NCBI GenBank assembly: GCA_024277475.1 | Contig: JAJRVC010000561.1 | Location: 1 to 30,315 of the forward strand | Length of the DNA stretch: 30,315 nucleotides | Source: Deltaproteobacteria bacterium | Lineage (GTDB): Bacteria; Desulfobacterota; Desulfobacteria; Desulfobacterales; JAFDCJ01 | Direction of reading: 5' to 3' | Shown: positions 8,752-16,745 of the stretch, piece by piece | Position numbering within the stretch: the stretch's first letter is position 1 | Layout: every line of letters begins with the position of its first letter | The notes under the pieces: generated by a model | The model's database searches: none | What the model was told of the DNA's origin: nothing | The model's input: only the letters and a program-made list of their open reading frames with translations | Translations under genes and position numbers: made by a program

Positions 8752-10263
8752 TTAGTGGATGGCGGCATACATGATTTTCTCTTCCGTGGCTTCCTCTGGG
8801 CTGAACTCCTCCATGATCCGACCCTTCTGGGCCACCAGGATACGATCGGAGAGAGTGAAAATTTCGGGAAGATAGGAGGATATAACGACGACGGCGACAT
8901 CTTTCTTGGCCAGGGAACGAATCAGGTTGTGTATCTCCGGGATAGTCTTGACATCAACTCCCCGCGTGGGTTCATCAAAGATCACCAGCTTGGGCTGCTG
9001 CACCAGGGACTTGGCGATGGTCACCTTTTGCTGGTTGCCCCCGGAAAGTTCGATAATTTTGGCCTTGCGGCTAAGCGTTCGAATATGCATGCGCTGTGAC
9101 CAGGTTTGGCCCAGCGCAGCCTTTTGTTTCCTGGAAATAAAAAAGCAGCTCCCCATTTTGGTGGCCAGCCAGCCGAGGTAAACATTGTCATCGACATCCA
9201 TGGTCTCAAAAAATCCATTGAGCTTGCGATCCTCAGTGACGTACACGATGCCGTCGTTGACGGCCTGTCGAGGCACGCGGTAGCGGATAGGACGACCCTC
9301 CAGGTAGATCATACCTCCGTAAAGAAAATTACGTTTGGCGGCACCGTAAATGATCTGGGCAATATCGGTGCGGCCCGAACCCACCAGGCCGGCAATTCCT
9401 GTGACTTCACCGGAATATAGGGTAAAGGACATATTTTTGACCGTGTTGCCCTTTGTGACATTTTCCACCGTAAGCACTTTTTTCTTTGCCTTTTTGCTCT
9501 GTTGTTCTCGTTTCTGCTGCATGTAATGGGTTTGGTCCAGATCGCGCCCCACCATGAATCCCACAAGCTTTTCGCGCGTCAGATTGGCCGCTTCATCGGT
9601 GATTACCTTCTCCCCATCACGCAGCACGGTGATGCGATCGGCAATTTCAAGCGCCTCCTCGAGCATGTGGGAAATAAAAATCACCGACATGCCATCCCGG
9701 CGCATGGCCTTTACCAGATCGAAAAAATGCAGCTTTTCTTCCGGGGTCAAGGACGCGGTCGGCTCATCGAAAATGATTACCCGCGCATTGGCGCCGACGG
9801 CCCGTGCGATTTCCACCATTTGCTTTTGGGCCGCCCCCAGCATCGCCACTAGAAGCGTGGGATCCACATCGAAGTTCATGGTCTGCATGGTCTGCTGTGC
9901 CTTGATGTACAAGCCGCGCAGTCGGTTGAAAAATTTTTCTCGTCCCAGTTCAATGTTCTGAGCCACGGTCATACTCGGCACCAGACTCGTTTCCTGGTAT
10001 ACCATGGCAATTCCGGCCGCCAGGGCTTCTGCCGGGGTTTTAAAAAAGCGTCGGGTGCCATCCAGCAAAATGTGCCCAGAGCTCAGTTCAATGGCTCCGG
10101 CCAGTAACTTGCAAAGGGTGGATTTACCTGCCCCGTTTTCGCCCACCAGGGCGTGGACCTCGCCTTTGAGCAAATCGAAGTCTACCTCCTTGATCGCATG
10201 AACACCCTGATAGACCTTGCTGCCTTGCACGACCTTGACAATCGGCGAATTGTCGGTTTGCAT
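8752..10263 (-). CDS. Sugar-type ABC transporter ATP-binding protein (RbsA/MglA-like, two ATPase domains)
   Basis: The 503-residue protein has two fused nucleotide-binding domains, as in RbsA, MglA and XylG. Domain 1 has Walker A GENGAGKST (41-49), a degenerate signature GAAQKQMVEIARA and Walker B VIIFDEPTAS. Domain 2 has the usual degenerate Walker A (GLVGSGRTD), an intact LSGGNQQKVTIAKS signature and Walker B LVIFDEPTRG. It would power the two RbsC-like permeases encoded upstream from the cytoplasmic face. The ATG at 10263 has GGGAG about ten bases upstream and lies 19 bases past the propeller gene's stop, consistent with one transcript. Confidence 0.92.
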   Translation of the reverse strand: MQTDNSPIVKVVQGSKVYQGVHAIKEVDFDLLKGEVHALVGENGAGKSTLCKLLAGAIELSSGHILLDGTRRFFKTPAEALAAGIAMVYQETSLVPSMTVAQNIELGREKFFNRLRGLYIKAQQTMQTMNFDVDPTLLVAMLGAAQKQMVEIARAVGANARVIIFDEPTASLTPEEKLHFFDLVKAMRRDGMSVIFISHMLEEALEIADRITVLRDGEKVITDEAANLTREKLVGFMVGRDLDQTHYMQQKREQQSKKAKKKVLTVENVTKGNTVKNMSFTLYSGEVTGIAGLVGSGRTDIAQIIYGAAKRNFLYGGMIYLEGRPIRYRVPRQAVNDGIVYVTEDRKLNGFFETMDVDDNVYLGWLATKMGSCFFISRKQKAALGQTWSQRMHIRTLSRKAKIIELSGGNQQKVTIAKSLVQQPKLVIFDEPTRGVDVKTIPEIHNLIRSLAKKDVAVVVISSYLPEIFTLSDRILVAQKGRIMEEFSPEEATEEKIMYAAIH

Positions 10264-10282
10264 CTGTTTAGAACTCCCGTAT

Positions 10283-11386
10283 CTATTTTTTCAATTTCAG
10301 GATAAGACCATGCCCTTTGGACAGGATGAAGAGATCCCCCTTGTTTTCAGCCAGCCCGGTGATACCGTGGCGTCGGCCGTCGGCCCGGCTATGGAGACTT
10401 TTTTTGATTTCAAAATCCTCGTCGATCCGAACAACAAGACCATAGGATCGCGGCGGGGCCCATGGCTTCTTGATACCCAACACCCGGATTCCTCCGAACT
10501 GAATGGGCTCCAGGAGATCTTTACCGGAAGACAACGCCGGGCGAACCCAGTGGGCCGGATCGATGGTCCGCATCATTTCAAGGCGGAACATGTCTTCGGA
10601 CAGAACAAACTCCACCAGTTCCGTGCGCATGGCGAAAAGGCAGATCCAATAACCACCATCGGACGCCGCTGCAATACGCCCCGGGTAGCCGGGAAGATTG
10701 GGAATAACGACTTCGCGGGTCGCCGGTCGGATATCATCGATGGGGCACCGCGAAACCGTGTGGTGCCAACTTTCGCTGAACATGATCCACTGCTGGTCAA
10801 GACTGATCTCAATGCCCCAGGGGTAGCCGAGACCGGAGAGCAGCACCTCGAATTTTTCAGTCGCCGGATCATAACGGATCAAACGGCCCGAAGCCCGCTT
10901 TTCCATCAGGTCCCAGATCCGATCGGATGGTTCATGGTGGAGGCTGCCGTCGGTGATGTAGATCGTCCCATCGGCGCGGGCTACCGCCGAGTTCGGGCAC
11001 AGGATACGGCTGGTCTGTGCTTCTTTGATCCAGGTTGTTCTCCCGGCATCGTCAACCAGACACAGGCCGACCCCGCCAATGCAAACCATCAGGCGGCCGT
11101 CGGGATGAAAGCCCAAGCCGCCGGTTGGACCCTCGAATTCCACAAAAACAGCTTCTTCTCTATACTCCTTGCCCGACAGTTTCAGTACCCGGTTTTCGGT
11201 GGAAACATAGAGGTTGCCCGTGGCATCAAAAACCAGGTCATCCGGGTCTTTCACGGATGCTTTCACCATCGGCAGACGATCAAGGGCATCGTTCGGATTC
11301 AGCGCGCCGTCCATCGACGGAATGGCGTGTCGATCCCGGTTGCGAAAGAATATTTCCTTTACAATTTCAATTGCCTGGGCGGGCAT
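10283..11386 (-). CDS. Strictosidine synthase/SMP-30-like six-bladed beta-propeller protein
   Basis: The 367-residue protein is made of propeller blades of the SMP-30/gluconolactonase/strictosidine-synthase fold, e.g. DPDDLVFDATGNLYVST, GLGFHPDGRLMVC and PWGIEISLDQQWIMFSES. It has no signal peptide, so it is probably cytoplasmic. Members of this fold include lactonases, diisopropylfluorophosphatase and strictosidine synthase; the reaction here is unknown. It is clearly paralogous to the C-terminal domain of the adjacent permease fusion (shared VIPNLPG[YF]P then ASDG.YW). GAGAGG-like spacing (GAGAGG seven bases before the ATG at 11386) supports this start. It lies between the permease fusion and the ABC ATPase, suggesting that it acts on the imported compound or senses it. 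Confidence 0.82.
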   Translation of the reverse strand: MPAQAIEIVKEIFFRNRDRHAIPSMDGALNPNDALDRLPMVKASVKDPDDLVFDATGNLYVSTENRVLKLSGKEYREEAVFVEFEGPTGGLGFHPDGRLMVCIGGVGLCLVDDAGRTTWIKEAQTSRILCPNSAVARADGTIYITDGSLHHEPSDRIWDLMEKRASGRLIRYDPATEKFEVLLSGLGYPWGIEISLDQQWIMFSESWHHTVSRCPIDDIRPATREVVIPNLPGYPGRIAAASDGGYWICLFAMRTELVEFVLSEDMFRLEMMRTIDPAHWVRPALSSGKDLLEPIQFGGIRVLGIKKPWAPPRSYGLVVRIDEDFEIKKSLHSRADGRRHGITGLAENKGDLFILSKGHGLILKLKK

Positions 11387-11429
11387 GCCGCATCCTCTCT
11401 TAAAAAATTTTGTTATGACAAGTTGCTAA

Positions 11430-11663
11430 TTACCGCTTTCCCCAATAACTGTCAGGACCGTACCAATCGGGGTCTGCCCCCTCAAGCCTGATTCGCCCGA
11501 TGCGATTATTCATAATACCCCCGAGATAGAGATAGCCCCGATCCTCTCGCACGGAGGTGATTACCGGGTGGGATTTGCCGCTTTTGTCCCACAAGGATTC
11601 GATGACCTCGCCCGAATCGGTGAATTTAACTACGCAGCCGGTATTGATATTGGGAAACAGCCA
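11430..11663 (-). pseudogene. C-terminal end of the permease-propeller fusion, separated by an in-frame TAA
   Basis: Immediately after the TAA at 11664-11666 the same frame continues without break for 77 codons, starting WLFPNINTGCVVKF and ending DSYWGKR before TAA at 11430. It includes blade-like pieces such as GYLYLGGIMNNRIGRIRLEG that close the last blade of the propeller. No start codon or ribosome site suggests independent translation. The simplest reading is that one base changed a sense codon (for instance GAA) to TAA in a gene of about 707 codons, or that the base is a sequencing error. Readthrough is possible but unsupported. Confidence 0.8.
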
Positions 11664-13553
11664 TTAATCCGGGGGGACTCGCTTGACCATCCGTCGGCGA
11701 AAGTCCGGCATCCGCATGGACAGGTCAAAGGCCGGGTTGCGAACGCCCACACAGGCAAGCCAGTAGTTGCCGTCCGAGGCGCGGTTGATATTGTCGGGAA
11801 AGCCGGGCAGGTTTGGAATGACCGGCTCAAACTTCCCCCGGTTGGGTCCGGCGATCCAGTAACGGCTGATCGTGCGGCCGAATGTTTCGGCAAAATAGAT
11901 GGATTGACCGTCATGGGCCGTGCAGATTCCATTGGGAAATCGCAGGTTGCGGATCACGGTGCGCGTCCGCTCCGTTTCCGGGTCATAGCAGATAATCCGC
12001 CCGTTGCCCCGGCCTTCAAGGCCGTCAAGGGGCCAGGAATGCATCTCGTAGCGCACGGTGGCCTCGCTGAAGTAGATTTTGCCGTCCGGGGCGATGTCCA
12101 GGTCATCGGCCAAGCGCAGTCGCGAGTCGTCGTTTATCTTCCACCAGGTGCGGTTGGTTTCATCGGTCAGCCTGTATACTTCCCCGTCGGGTTTAATTCC
12201 ATAAAGCCCCATACCGCCGTTGCACAAAATGAGGTTTTCGTTGCGGTCAAAGGCCATGCCCAGCGGCCGGCCCCCCATGCGGGCAAAAACCTCCCGCTTT
12301 TCAAAATTTTCCCCTGAAAACCGCAGAATCCAACCCTGACGGCAGGCGCCGTAAACCCTCCCCTGGCGATCGAGAATAATGTCTTCCGGACCATCCACCT
12401 GGTTTAAGCCGATGGCTTCGGCCTGCTCCAGGCGCGTGTTGACTTCAAAACGGGTGCCGCTTCCAGGCCGAAAATCCTCGGTTTCCGGAAACTCCAAGTA
12501 GGTGGGCACCACGTAAATTTTTTGGACCATCTTATGGCGGTTCTTGAACCACTTGACGTCGAATCCAACGGCAAAAAGCAGGATGGCTCCAAGCAGGGCG
12601 GAGCTGATGGCACCGGTAATTCCCAGGCGCAGCAAACCATTGATCAGCACCATGACGATGGTGGCTCCCAGCACGGCCCGCACGATGGTACCCCGTCCGC
12701 CTGCCAGGCTGACACCACCCAACACTACCGCGGTAAGGGCCAGAATCTCCCAGCCCTGCCCAGCATCCGCGTGGGTGCTGTTCAACCGTGCGGCATAGAG
12801 CACTCCCCCCAGCGCCGCCAGCATTCCCGAGATGACGTAAGTAAAAAAAACAACTTTTTCAACAGCAATTCCAGCCTGGCGGGCCGAACGACGGGCACCG
12901 CCGATGGCCGTTAAATGCCAGCCCGGCCGCGTGCGGGTCATGATGATATGACCGGCGGCAACCAGCAGCAGCAGAAAAACCACATTGGTCGGCACTCCCA
13001 GGATGGCTCCGTCTCCCAGGAAATCAAACACCGCGCTTTCATTAAAATGAGAAGCAATTGCCACGGAAAAACGCTGGTCTAAAAGATGGACCAACGCCCG
13101 GAAGATGATCAAGGTCACCAGGGTCGTCAAGAAGGGCCTGGTTTTCATGAATCCGATCAGAATGCCGTTGCAAGCTCCCATCAAAGCCCCGATAATCATA
13201 ATTGCCGGCACGATCAGCCACACCGGCCAGCCCAGCAGTTGAAAAAACAATAATGTCCCGAAATTGGCCATGCCGAAGATGGACCCCACCGAAAGATCAA
13301 TGCCTCCGGAAACAATGACCAGCGCCAGGGCCACGGCAACGAACCCGAACTCGGCAAACTCGCGCACCGTTTCTGCGATGTTGTAAGGCGTAAAATAGTT
13401 GTTGAGCAGCCGTCCAAACACCACTACCAGGGTGATCAGCAGCAAATAAGGGATGATCGCGTCCATCCAGCGCTTGCTCAAAAGATCGGCAAAAAACAAC
13501 TGTGGCGACCATTCGTAACGCAGCGCAAGTATTTTGGTTTTCAAACGACTCAT
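11664..13553 (-). CDS. RbsC-like ABC permease fused to a strictosidine synthase/SMP-30-like propeller, stopped early
   Basis: Residues 1-340 form a sugar-type ABC permease with about ten membrane segments and the family loop VSGGIDLSVGSIFG (81-94); GGVSLAGGRGT lies near 279-289. From about 355 a beta-propeller of the SMP-30/strictosidine-synthase type begins (GPEDIILDRQGRVYG, GGRPLGMAFDRNENLILC, RFPNGICTAHDGQSIYFAET). With even membrane topology the propeller would face the cytoplasm. The frame ends at residue 629 in VKRVPPD with TAA, inside the propeller; 77 more codons follow in frame. The permease part is intact, so transport may survive. The ATG at 13553 follows AAAGGTG by 11 bases. A separate propeller paralogue is encoded just downstream. 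Confidence 0.85.
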   Translation of the reverse strand: MSRLKTKILALRYEWSPQLFFADLLSKRWMDAIIPYLLLITLVVVFGRLLNNYFTPYNIAETVREFAEFGFVAVALALVIVSGGIDLSVGSIFGMANFGTLLFFQLLGWPVWLIVPAIMIIGALMGACNGILIGFMKTRPFLTTLVTLIIFRALVHLLDQRFSVAIASHFNESAVFDFLGDGAILGVPTNVVFLLLLVAAGHIIMTRTRPGWHLTAIGGARRSARQAGIAVEKVVFFTYVISGMLAALGGVLYAARLNSTHADAGQGWEILALTAVVLGGVSLAGGRGTIVRAVLGATIVMVLINGLLRLGITGAISSALLGAILLFAVGFDVKWFKNRHKMVQKIYVVPTYLEFPETEDFRPGSGTRFEVNTRLEQAEAIGLNQVDGPEDIILDRQGRVYGACRQGWILRFSGENFEKREVFARMGGRPLGMAFDRNENLILCNGGMGLYGIKPDGEVYRLTDETNRTWWKINDDSRLRLADDLDIAPDGKIYFSEATVRYEMHSWPLDGLEGRGNGRIICYDPETERTRTVIRNLRFPNGICTAHDGQSIYFAETFGRTISRYWIAGPNRGKFEPVIPNLPGFPDNINRASDGNYWLACVGVRNPAFDLSMRMPDFRRRMVKRVPPD

Positions 13554-13731
13554 GACTAAATCGGCACCTTTTGCGGTTCTCTGTTAATTGTCTTGATTTC
13601 AACATTGACGTTCCCGTAAAAAGTCATTTTCGAGCGACATTAACCCTTTTCGGGAAAAGGCTTGTTTAAGATAAAAAAATCAGCTACTTACGACTTTATC
13701 AACATTAGCCGCTGCTGGAAATAATGAGAGA

Positions 13732-13751
13732 CCTGGGACGGGTTTCCCAGG
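13732..13751 (-). other. Intercistronic hairpin after the binding-protein gene
   Basis: Seven-base arms (13732-13738 and 13745-13751, CCTGGGA/TCCCAGG) enclose a six-base loop. They begin 17 bases past the stop of the binding-protein gene, in a 215-base gap before the permease fusion. No T-run follows, so it is more like a partial terminator or an mRNA-stabilising stem. Such stems often raise binding-protein levels over downstream transporter parts; that role is inference. Confidence 0.45.
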
Positions 13752-13768
13752 CCCGGGTCATCCCGGAA

Positions 13769-14794
13769 CTACTTGGCAGGCAGACTCCAGCAAGCACCGT
13801 TGGCATTTTCCCGATCAACTAACTTCGCCTGCGAAAACAGAGCCATTTTCAGTTTACCGGGTTTAAGCCCTGACTGAAGCAGCATCTTCGCCGCGGCCAT
13901 GATATCGTGACCCTGAAGCGGTGCATTGTAATTCCAGTACTTGTCGATAATGCCGGCTTCAATATTATCACAGATGATCTGGTTGCCGCCGCCGGAAGCA
14001 TAGACCAATACTTTATCCAACAACCCGGATTCTCTCAGGGCCTGACCCGCCCCCAGCTGCATCACCCCCCACATGCCATAGGTGGCGCACAAATCCGGAT
14101 ACTGTTTCAGAACAATGGCTGTGACATCGTGTGCCTGCTTGCCATCCCAGTTGGCCGCCTGGTTGGAAACAATTTTTATTTCCGGGTGCTTTTTAAAAAC
14201 CGACATGGCCCCCTGGACCTGTTCGAGACTGGGAGCGGAGGTTGTGGGGCCCTGCACCAGGGCTACCTTGCCGGACTTGCCGCTGCCCTGACCACATTCT
14301 CTGCAAATGTCCTCAGCAATTTGCTGCCCCATCTTGTACCAGTCGGCTCCGACATAGGCCGAACCCCTGTAATTGGAAGCCATATTGATCTGGATCACAT
14401 AGATGCCCGCTTTTTCCGCCTTTTTAAGGAGTTTGGCCAGCAACTGAACATTGGGGTTGTGAACAACCAGCACATCGGGACGTTCCGCGATCAGGGAGGA
14501 AATCGCCTGGGTCATTGCCGCCGGGTCCATGTTGGGATCACGGACGACAAATTTCATGCCCAGCGCTTTGGCCTCGGTCTCGATGGCGTTTTTCCAGGCC
14601 GCGGTTAAGGGGATTCCAAACGTCACCGGCACAAAAGCGATGGTTTTTCCTTTAAGGCTGTCATCGAAATGCCTGCGCACGGCGGTTCCCGCCGTCTCCC
14701 CGGCAAATGAGATACTTGTAAAGAACATCAGCATGCTGAAGCCGTAAAAAATTGCCATCCACCGAAAGTTACGTTGTCTGATAGATCTATTCAT
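13769..14794 (-). CDS. Periplasmic sugar-binding-like protein of the ABC transporter (peripla_BP_4/RbsB type)
   Basis: With the ATG at 14794 the protein has 341 residues. It opens with a Sec signal peptide (basic MNRSIRQRN, hydrophobic core, probable cleavage after SISFA). The mature part has the type I periplasmic-binding fold of RbsB-like proteins: GKTIAFVPVTFGIPLTAAWK, then PDVLVVHNPNVQLLAKLLKKA and YVGADWYKMGQQIAEDI. It would capture the ligand for the two permeases. The frame is open further upstream, but AGGAGG ten bases before 14794 and the signal peptide fix this start. It overlaps the end of the TetR gene by eight bases, indicating translational coupling. The ligand cannot be predicted. 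Confidence 0.9.
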   Translation of the reverse strand: MNRSIRQRNFRWMAIFYGFSMLMFFTSISFAGETAGTAVRRHFDDSLKGKTIAFVPVTFGIPLTAAWKNAIETEAKALGMKFVVRDPNMDPAAMTQAISSLIAERPDVLVVHNPNVQLLAKLLKKAEKAGIYVIQINMASNYRGSAYVGADWYKMGQQIAEDICRECGQGSGKSGKVALVQGPTTSAPSLEQVQGAMSVFKKHPEIKIVSNQAANWDGKQAHDVTAIVLKQYPDLCATYGMWGVMQLGAGQALRESGLLDKVLVYASGGGNQIICDNIEAGIIDKYWNYNAPLQGHDIMAAAKMLLQSGLKPGKLKMALFSQAKLVDRENANGACWSLPAK

Positions 14795-15476
14795 CGCTTT
14801 TTTTCCTCCTTTTTTTCTTTTTTGATTTTCGATTTCCTGTTGTTTGGCGCCGCTCTTCATGAACTCCCAAAGCCCTCATGATGAAATTAGCAACCGGCTT
14901 GACGTAGCTCATCTGCGAATATCGATCCCTGAAGTTCCAGCCCCTGGTGGCCTCGAGAACGAGCACATGTTGAATAATGTTGGCCGCCATAAAAGGATCC
15001 TCGGTGTGAAAACATCCCTCTTTTACTCCGCGAATAATCAGGTCCTCAAGCAACCGGATCATTTCGTTTTCGATGGAAAGCACGGTTTGAAGAGAATCTG
15101 CCTTTAAATGACGGGACTCTGTGTAAATGGTAAGCAATTCCCGGCGGTATTTGCGAGACAGGTCAAATATGGATGCAATCAGATCTTCCAGGAGTTTGAC
15201 AGGATCGTTGTCTTTTGCATCCGACAGTGACTGGTAGACATGATTGTAGAGCTTCTGCACATGCCGGTAAAACAAAAACAGGATATCATTCTTGGATGAT
15301 ATGTATTTGTATAGATAGGACAGCTCGATGCCGCTGGCCTTTGAAATTTCCCGCATGGTGGTTTTATGAAATCCCTTTTTTGAAAACAATTCACCGGCAG
15401 CTTCTGCAATCTGCAGGTGTTTCTTTTCAACAAGATCCTGATTCTTAACCTTGGCAACGACTTTCTTCAAAGCCAT
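14787..15476 (-). CDS. TetR/AcrR family transcriptional regulator
   Basis: The 229-residue protein has an N-terminal TetR helix-turn-helix (about 20-65: IAEAAGELFSKKGFHKTTMREISKASGIELSYLYKYI) and a helical ligand-binding and dimerisation part. The C-terminus is very basic (KSKKKKRRKKSDE); that purine-rich end also holds the ribosome site of the next gene, so the tail may be shaped by that overlap. The gene is second in the operon, 18 bases after the first permease, with GGGAG eight bases before its ATG. It probably represses its own operon through the palindromes over the promoter at 16602-16649, with an operon substrate or its CoA ester as inducer; that is inference. Confidence 0.9.
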   Translation of the reverse strand: MALKKVVAKVKNQDLVEKKHLQIAEAAGELFSKKGFHKTTMREISKASGIELSYLYKYISSKNDILFLFYRHVQKLYNHVYQSLSDAKDNDPVKLLEDLIASIFDLSRKYRRELLTIYTESRHLKADSLQTVLSIENEMIRLLEDLIIRGVKEGCFHTEDPFMAANIIQHVLVLEATRGWNFRDRYSQMSYVKPVANFIMRALGVHEERRQTTGNRKSKKKKRRKKSDE

Positions 15477-15494
15477 TCTGGCGCTCCCTGTTTT

Positions 15495-16523
15495 TTATAT
15501 ATCGCCCTGGCGGGCGGTTTCTTCTTCGCGGGGGTGCAGGCGGTTATCCAGGAGGATGGCGCCCAGCAGGACCACTCCTTTGATAATGTCCTGGATGTCG
15601 TTTTGCAGATTCAAAATGGTCATACCGTTGAGCAAAGTGCCGATCAGGGCGGTGCCGGCAATCACACTCAATATGCCGCCGCGCCCCCCAACAAGGCTGA
15701 TGCCACCCAGCACGACCACGAGGATCGAGTCAAAAATCAGGGTAGAATTGATGACCCGGAGATCAATGCTGGCCACCGATGCCACCATGACCAGGCCGGC
15801 GGTGTATCCGATGAAGGCACATAGCGTATATTCAAGGATCGTCAAGGGCCGGACCGCAATTCCGGTGAACCGTGCGGTCTCGGCGTTATCCCCATGGGCG
15901 TAGATGAAACGACCGTAGGACGTTCGCGACAAAAAAATATGGGCAAGCAGCGCTACCAGCGCAAACAGGAGAATCGGAACGGGAATGCCCCCGACGGTTC
16001 CCTGGCCGAAAAACAGCAACAAATCGGCATTTTTAGGAACATATAAAATCATTTCGTTACCCAGCAGCCAGGTGCGGCCAGCCCCATAAACCAAAATACC
16101 GGAGGCCAGGGTGACAAACAAAGCCGGCATTTCCACAAAGGCGATCAAAAAGCCGTTCAAAGCACCGATCAGCACCACCAGCCCCCACCCCAGCAAAACA
16201 GCGCCGCCGGTTGAAGCACCACTGTTCATCAGCTTAAGGGCCCAGGCCGTGGACACGGCCATAACAGCCACCTGAGAAAGGTCAAGTCCCCGGGCAATCA
16301 CTACGAGTGCCATACCGACACCGAGAATCCCGAGCACAGAAACATTGCGAGCAAGGGTGATCAGGTTATCCATGGTGGCAAAGCCATCCAGGAAAATACT
16401 GAAAAGCACAAGCAATAACAGCGTCGTCAGGATAACAATCTGTTCCTGGCCAGGTTTTTTCAGGGCCGTCTTAAACGGCGATGTTGGTTGCGCTTCGTCG
16501 TGGGTAGCTTCACCGGGGAACAT
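15495..16523 (-). CDS. RbsC-like sugar-type ABC transporter permease
   Basis: The 342-residue protein (from the ATG at 16523) has about ten membrane segments and RbsC family features: VVIARGLDLSQVAVMAVS (variant of the GGIDLSVG loop), ALNGFLIAFVEMPALFVTLAS, and GGISLVGGRGG near the C-terminus. It should pair with the second, propeller-fused permease as a heterodimer, as two permeases share one ATPase gene here. The frame is open up to a TTG at 16649, but that TTG is the -35 box of the likely promoter and the stretch contains the operator, so the longer start is rejected. The site before 16523 (AAGAGAAG) is only moderate. Confidence 0.87.
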   Translation of the reverse strand: MFPGEATHDEAQPTSPFKTALKKPGQEQIVILTTLLLLVLFSIFLDGFATMDNLITLARNVSVLGILGVGMALVVIARGLDLSQVAVMAVSTAWALKLMNSGASTGGAVLLGWGLVVLIGALNGFLIAFVEMPALFVTLASGILVYGAGRTWLLGNEMILYVPKNADLLLFFGQGTVGGIPVPILLFALVALLAHIFLSRTSYGRFIYAHGDNAETARFTGIAVRPLTILEYTLCAFIGYTAGLVMVASVASIDLRVINSTLIFDSILVVVLGGISLVGGRGGILSVIAGTALIGTLLNGMTILNLQNDIQDIIKGVVLLGAILLDNRLHPREEETARQGDI

Positions 16524-16601
16524 GTTCTTCTCTTTTTTCGCAAGCAAAATGGATCGATTGTTGTGCATCAAAGTTGCCAGTCGGAAATGCGATTTTATAG
16601 C

Positions 16602-16631
16602 CAACGATCGTTGTTTAAACAACATACGTTG
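16602..16631. promoter_or_regulatory. Tandem palindromic operator, probable TetR binding site
   Basis: Two 12-base sites, CAACGATCGTTG (16602-16613, a perfect palindrome) and CAACATACGTTG (16620-16631), flank TTTAAA. The centre GTTGTTTAAACAAC (16610-16623) is itself a perfect 14-base palindrome. The whole block is 24/30 symmetric. It covers the -10 box and the expected transcription start of the minus-strand operon, a typical position for TetR repression. The regulator encoded in the operon is the obvious candidate. Confidence 0.75.
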
Positions 16632-16649
16632 TTTGTTTCTCGGTGTCAA
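16621..16649 (-). promoter_or_regulatory. Sigma70-like promoter of the ABC/acyl-CoA operon
   Basis: On the minus strand a perfect -35 box TTGACA (16649-16644) is followed after exactly 17 bases by TATGTT (16626-16621, four of six matches to TATAAT). Transcription would start near 16614, about 90 bases before the first ATG. The -10 box lies inside the operator palindrome. Confidence 0.72.
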
Positions 16650-16745
16650 GATAAAATTCTAAAAAAGGACAGAGCACAGTGATTCAACTCTTCGAAATTC
16701 TTCGGTTCGCTTGTTTTAAAATAGATAAAGCGTAGCGTCATCAAT

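Noticed and set aside
7336..9099. Long plus-strand frame of 587 codons
   Set aside because: It is antisense to the CoA ligase and ABC ATPase genes, both with full catalytic motifs; its own product has no recognisable domain.
14795..14860. Binding-protein start at 14860
   Set aside because: It would place 22 polar residues before a clear signal peptide; the ATG at 14794 has AGGAGG in front.
16524..16649. N-terminal extension of the first permease from TTG 16649
   Set aside because: The TTG is the -35 box TTGACA of a well-spaced promoter, and the stretch contains the operator; transcription would begin downstream of that codon.
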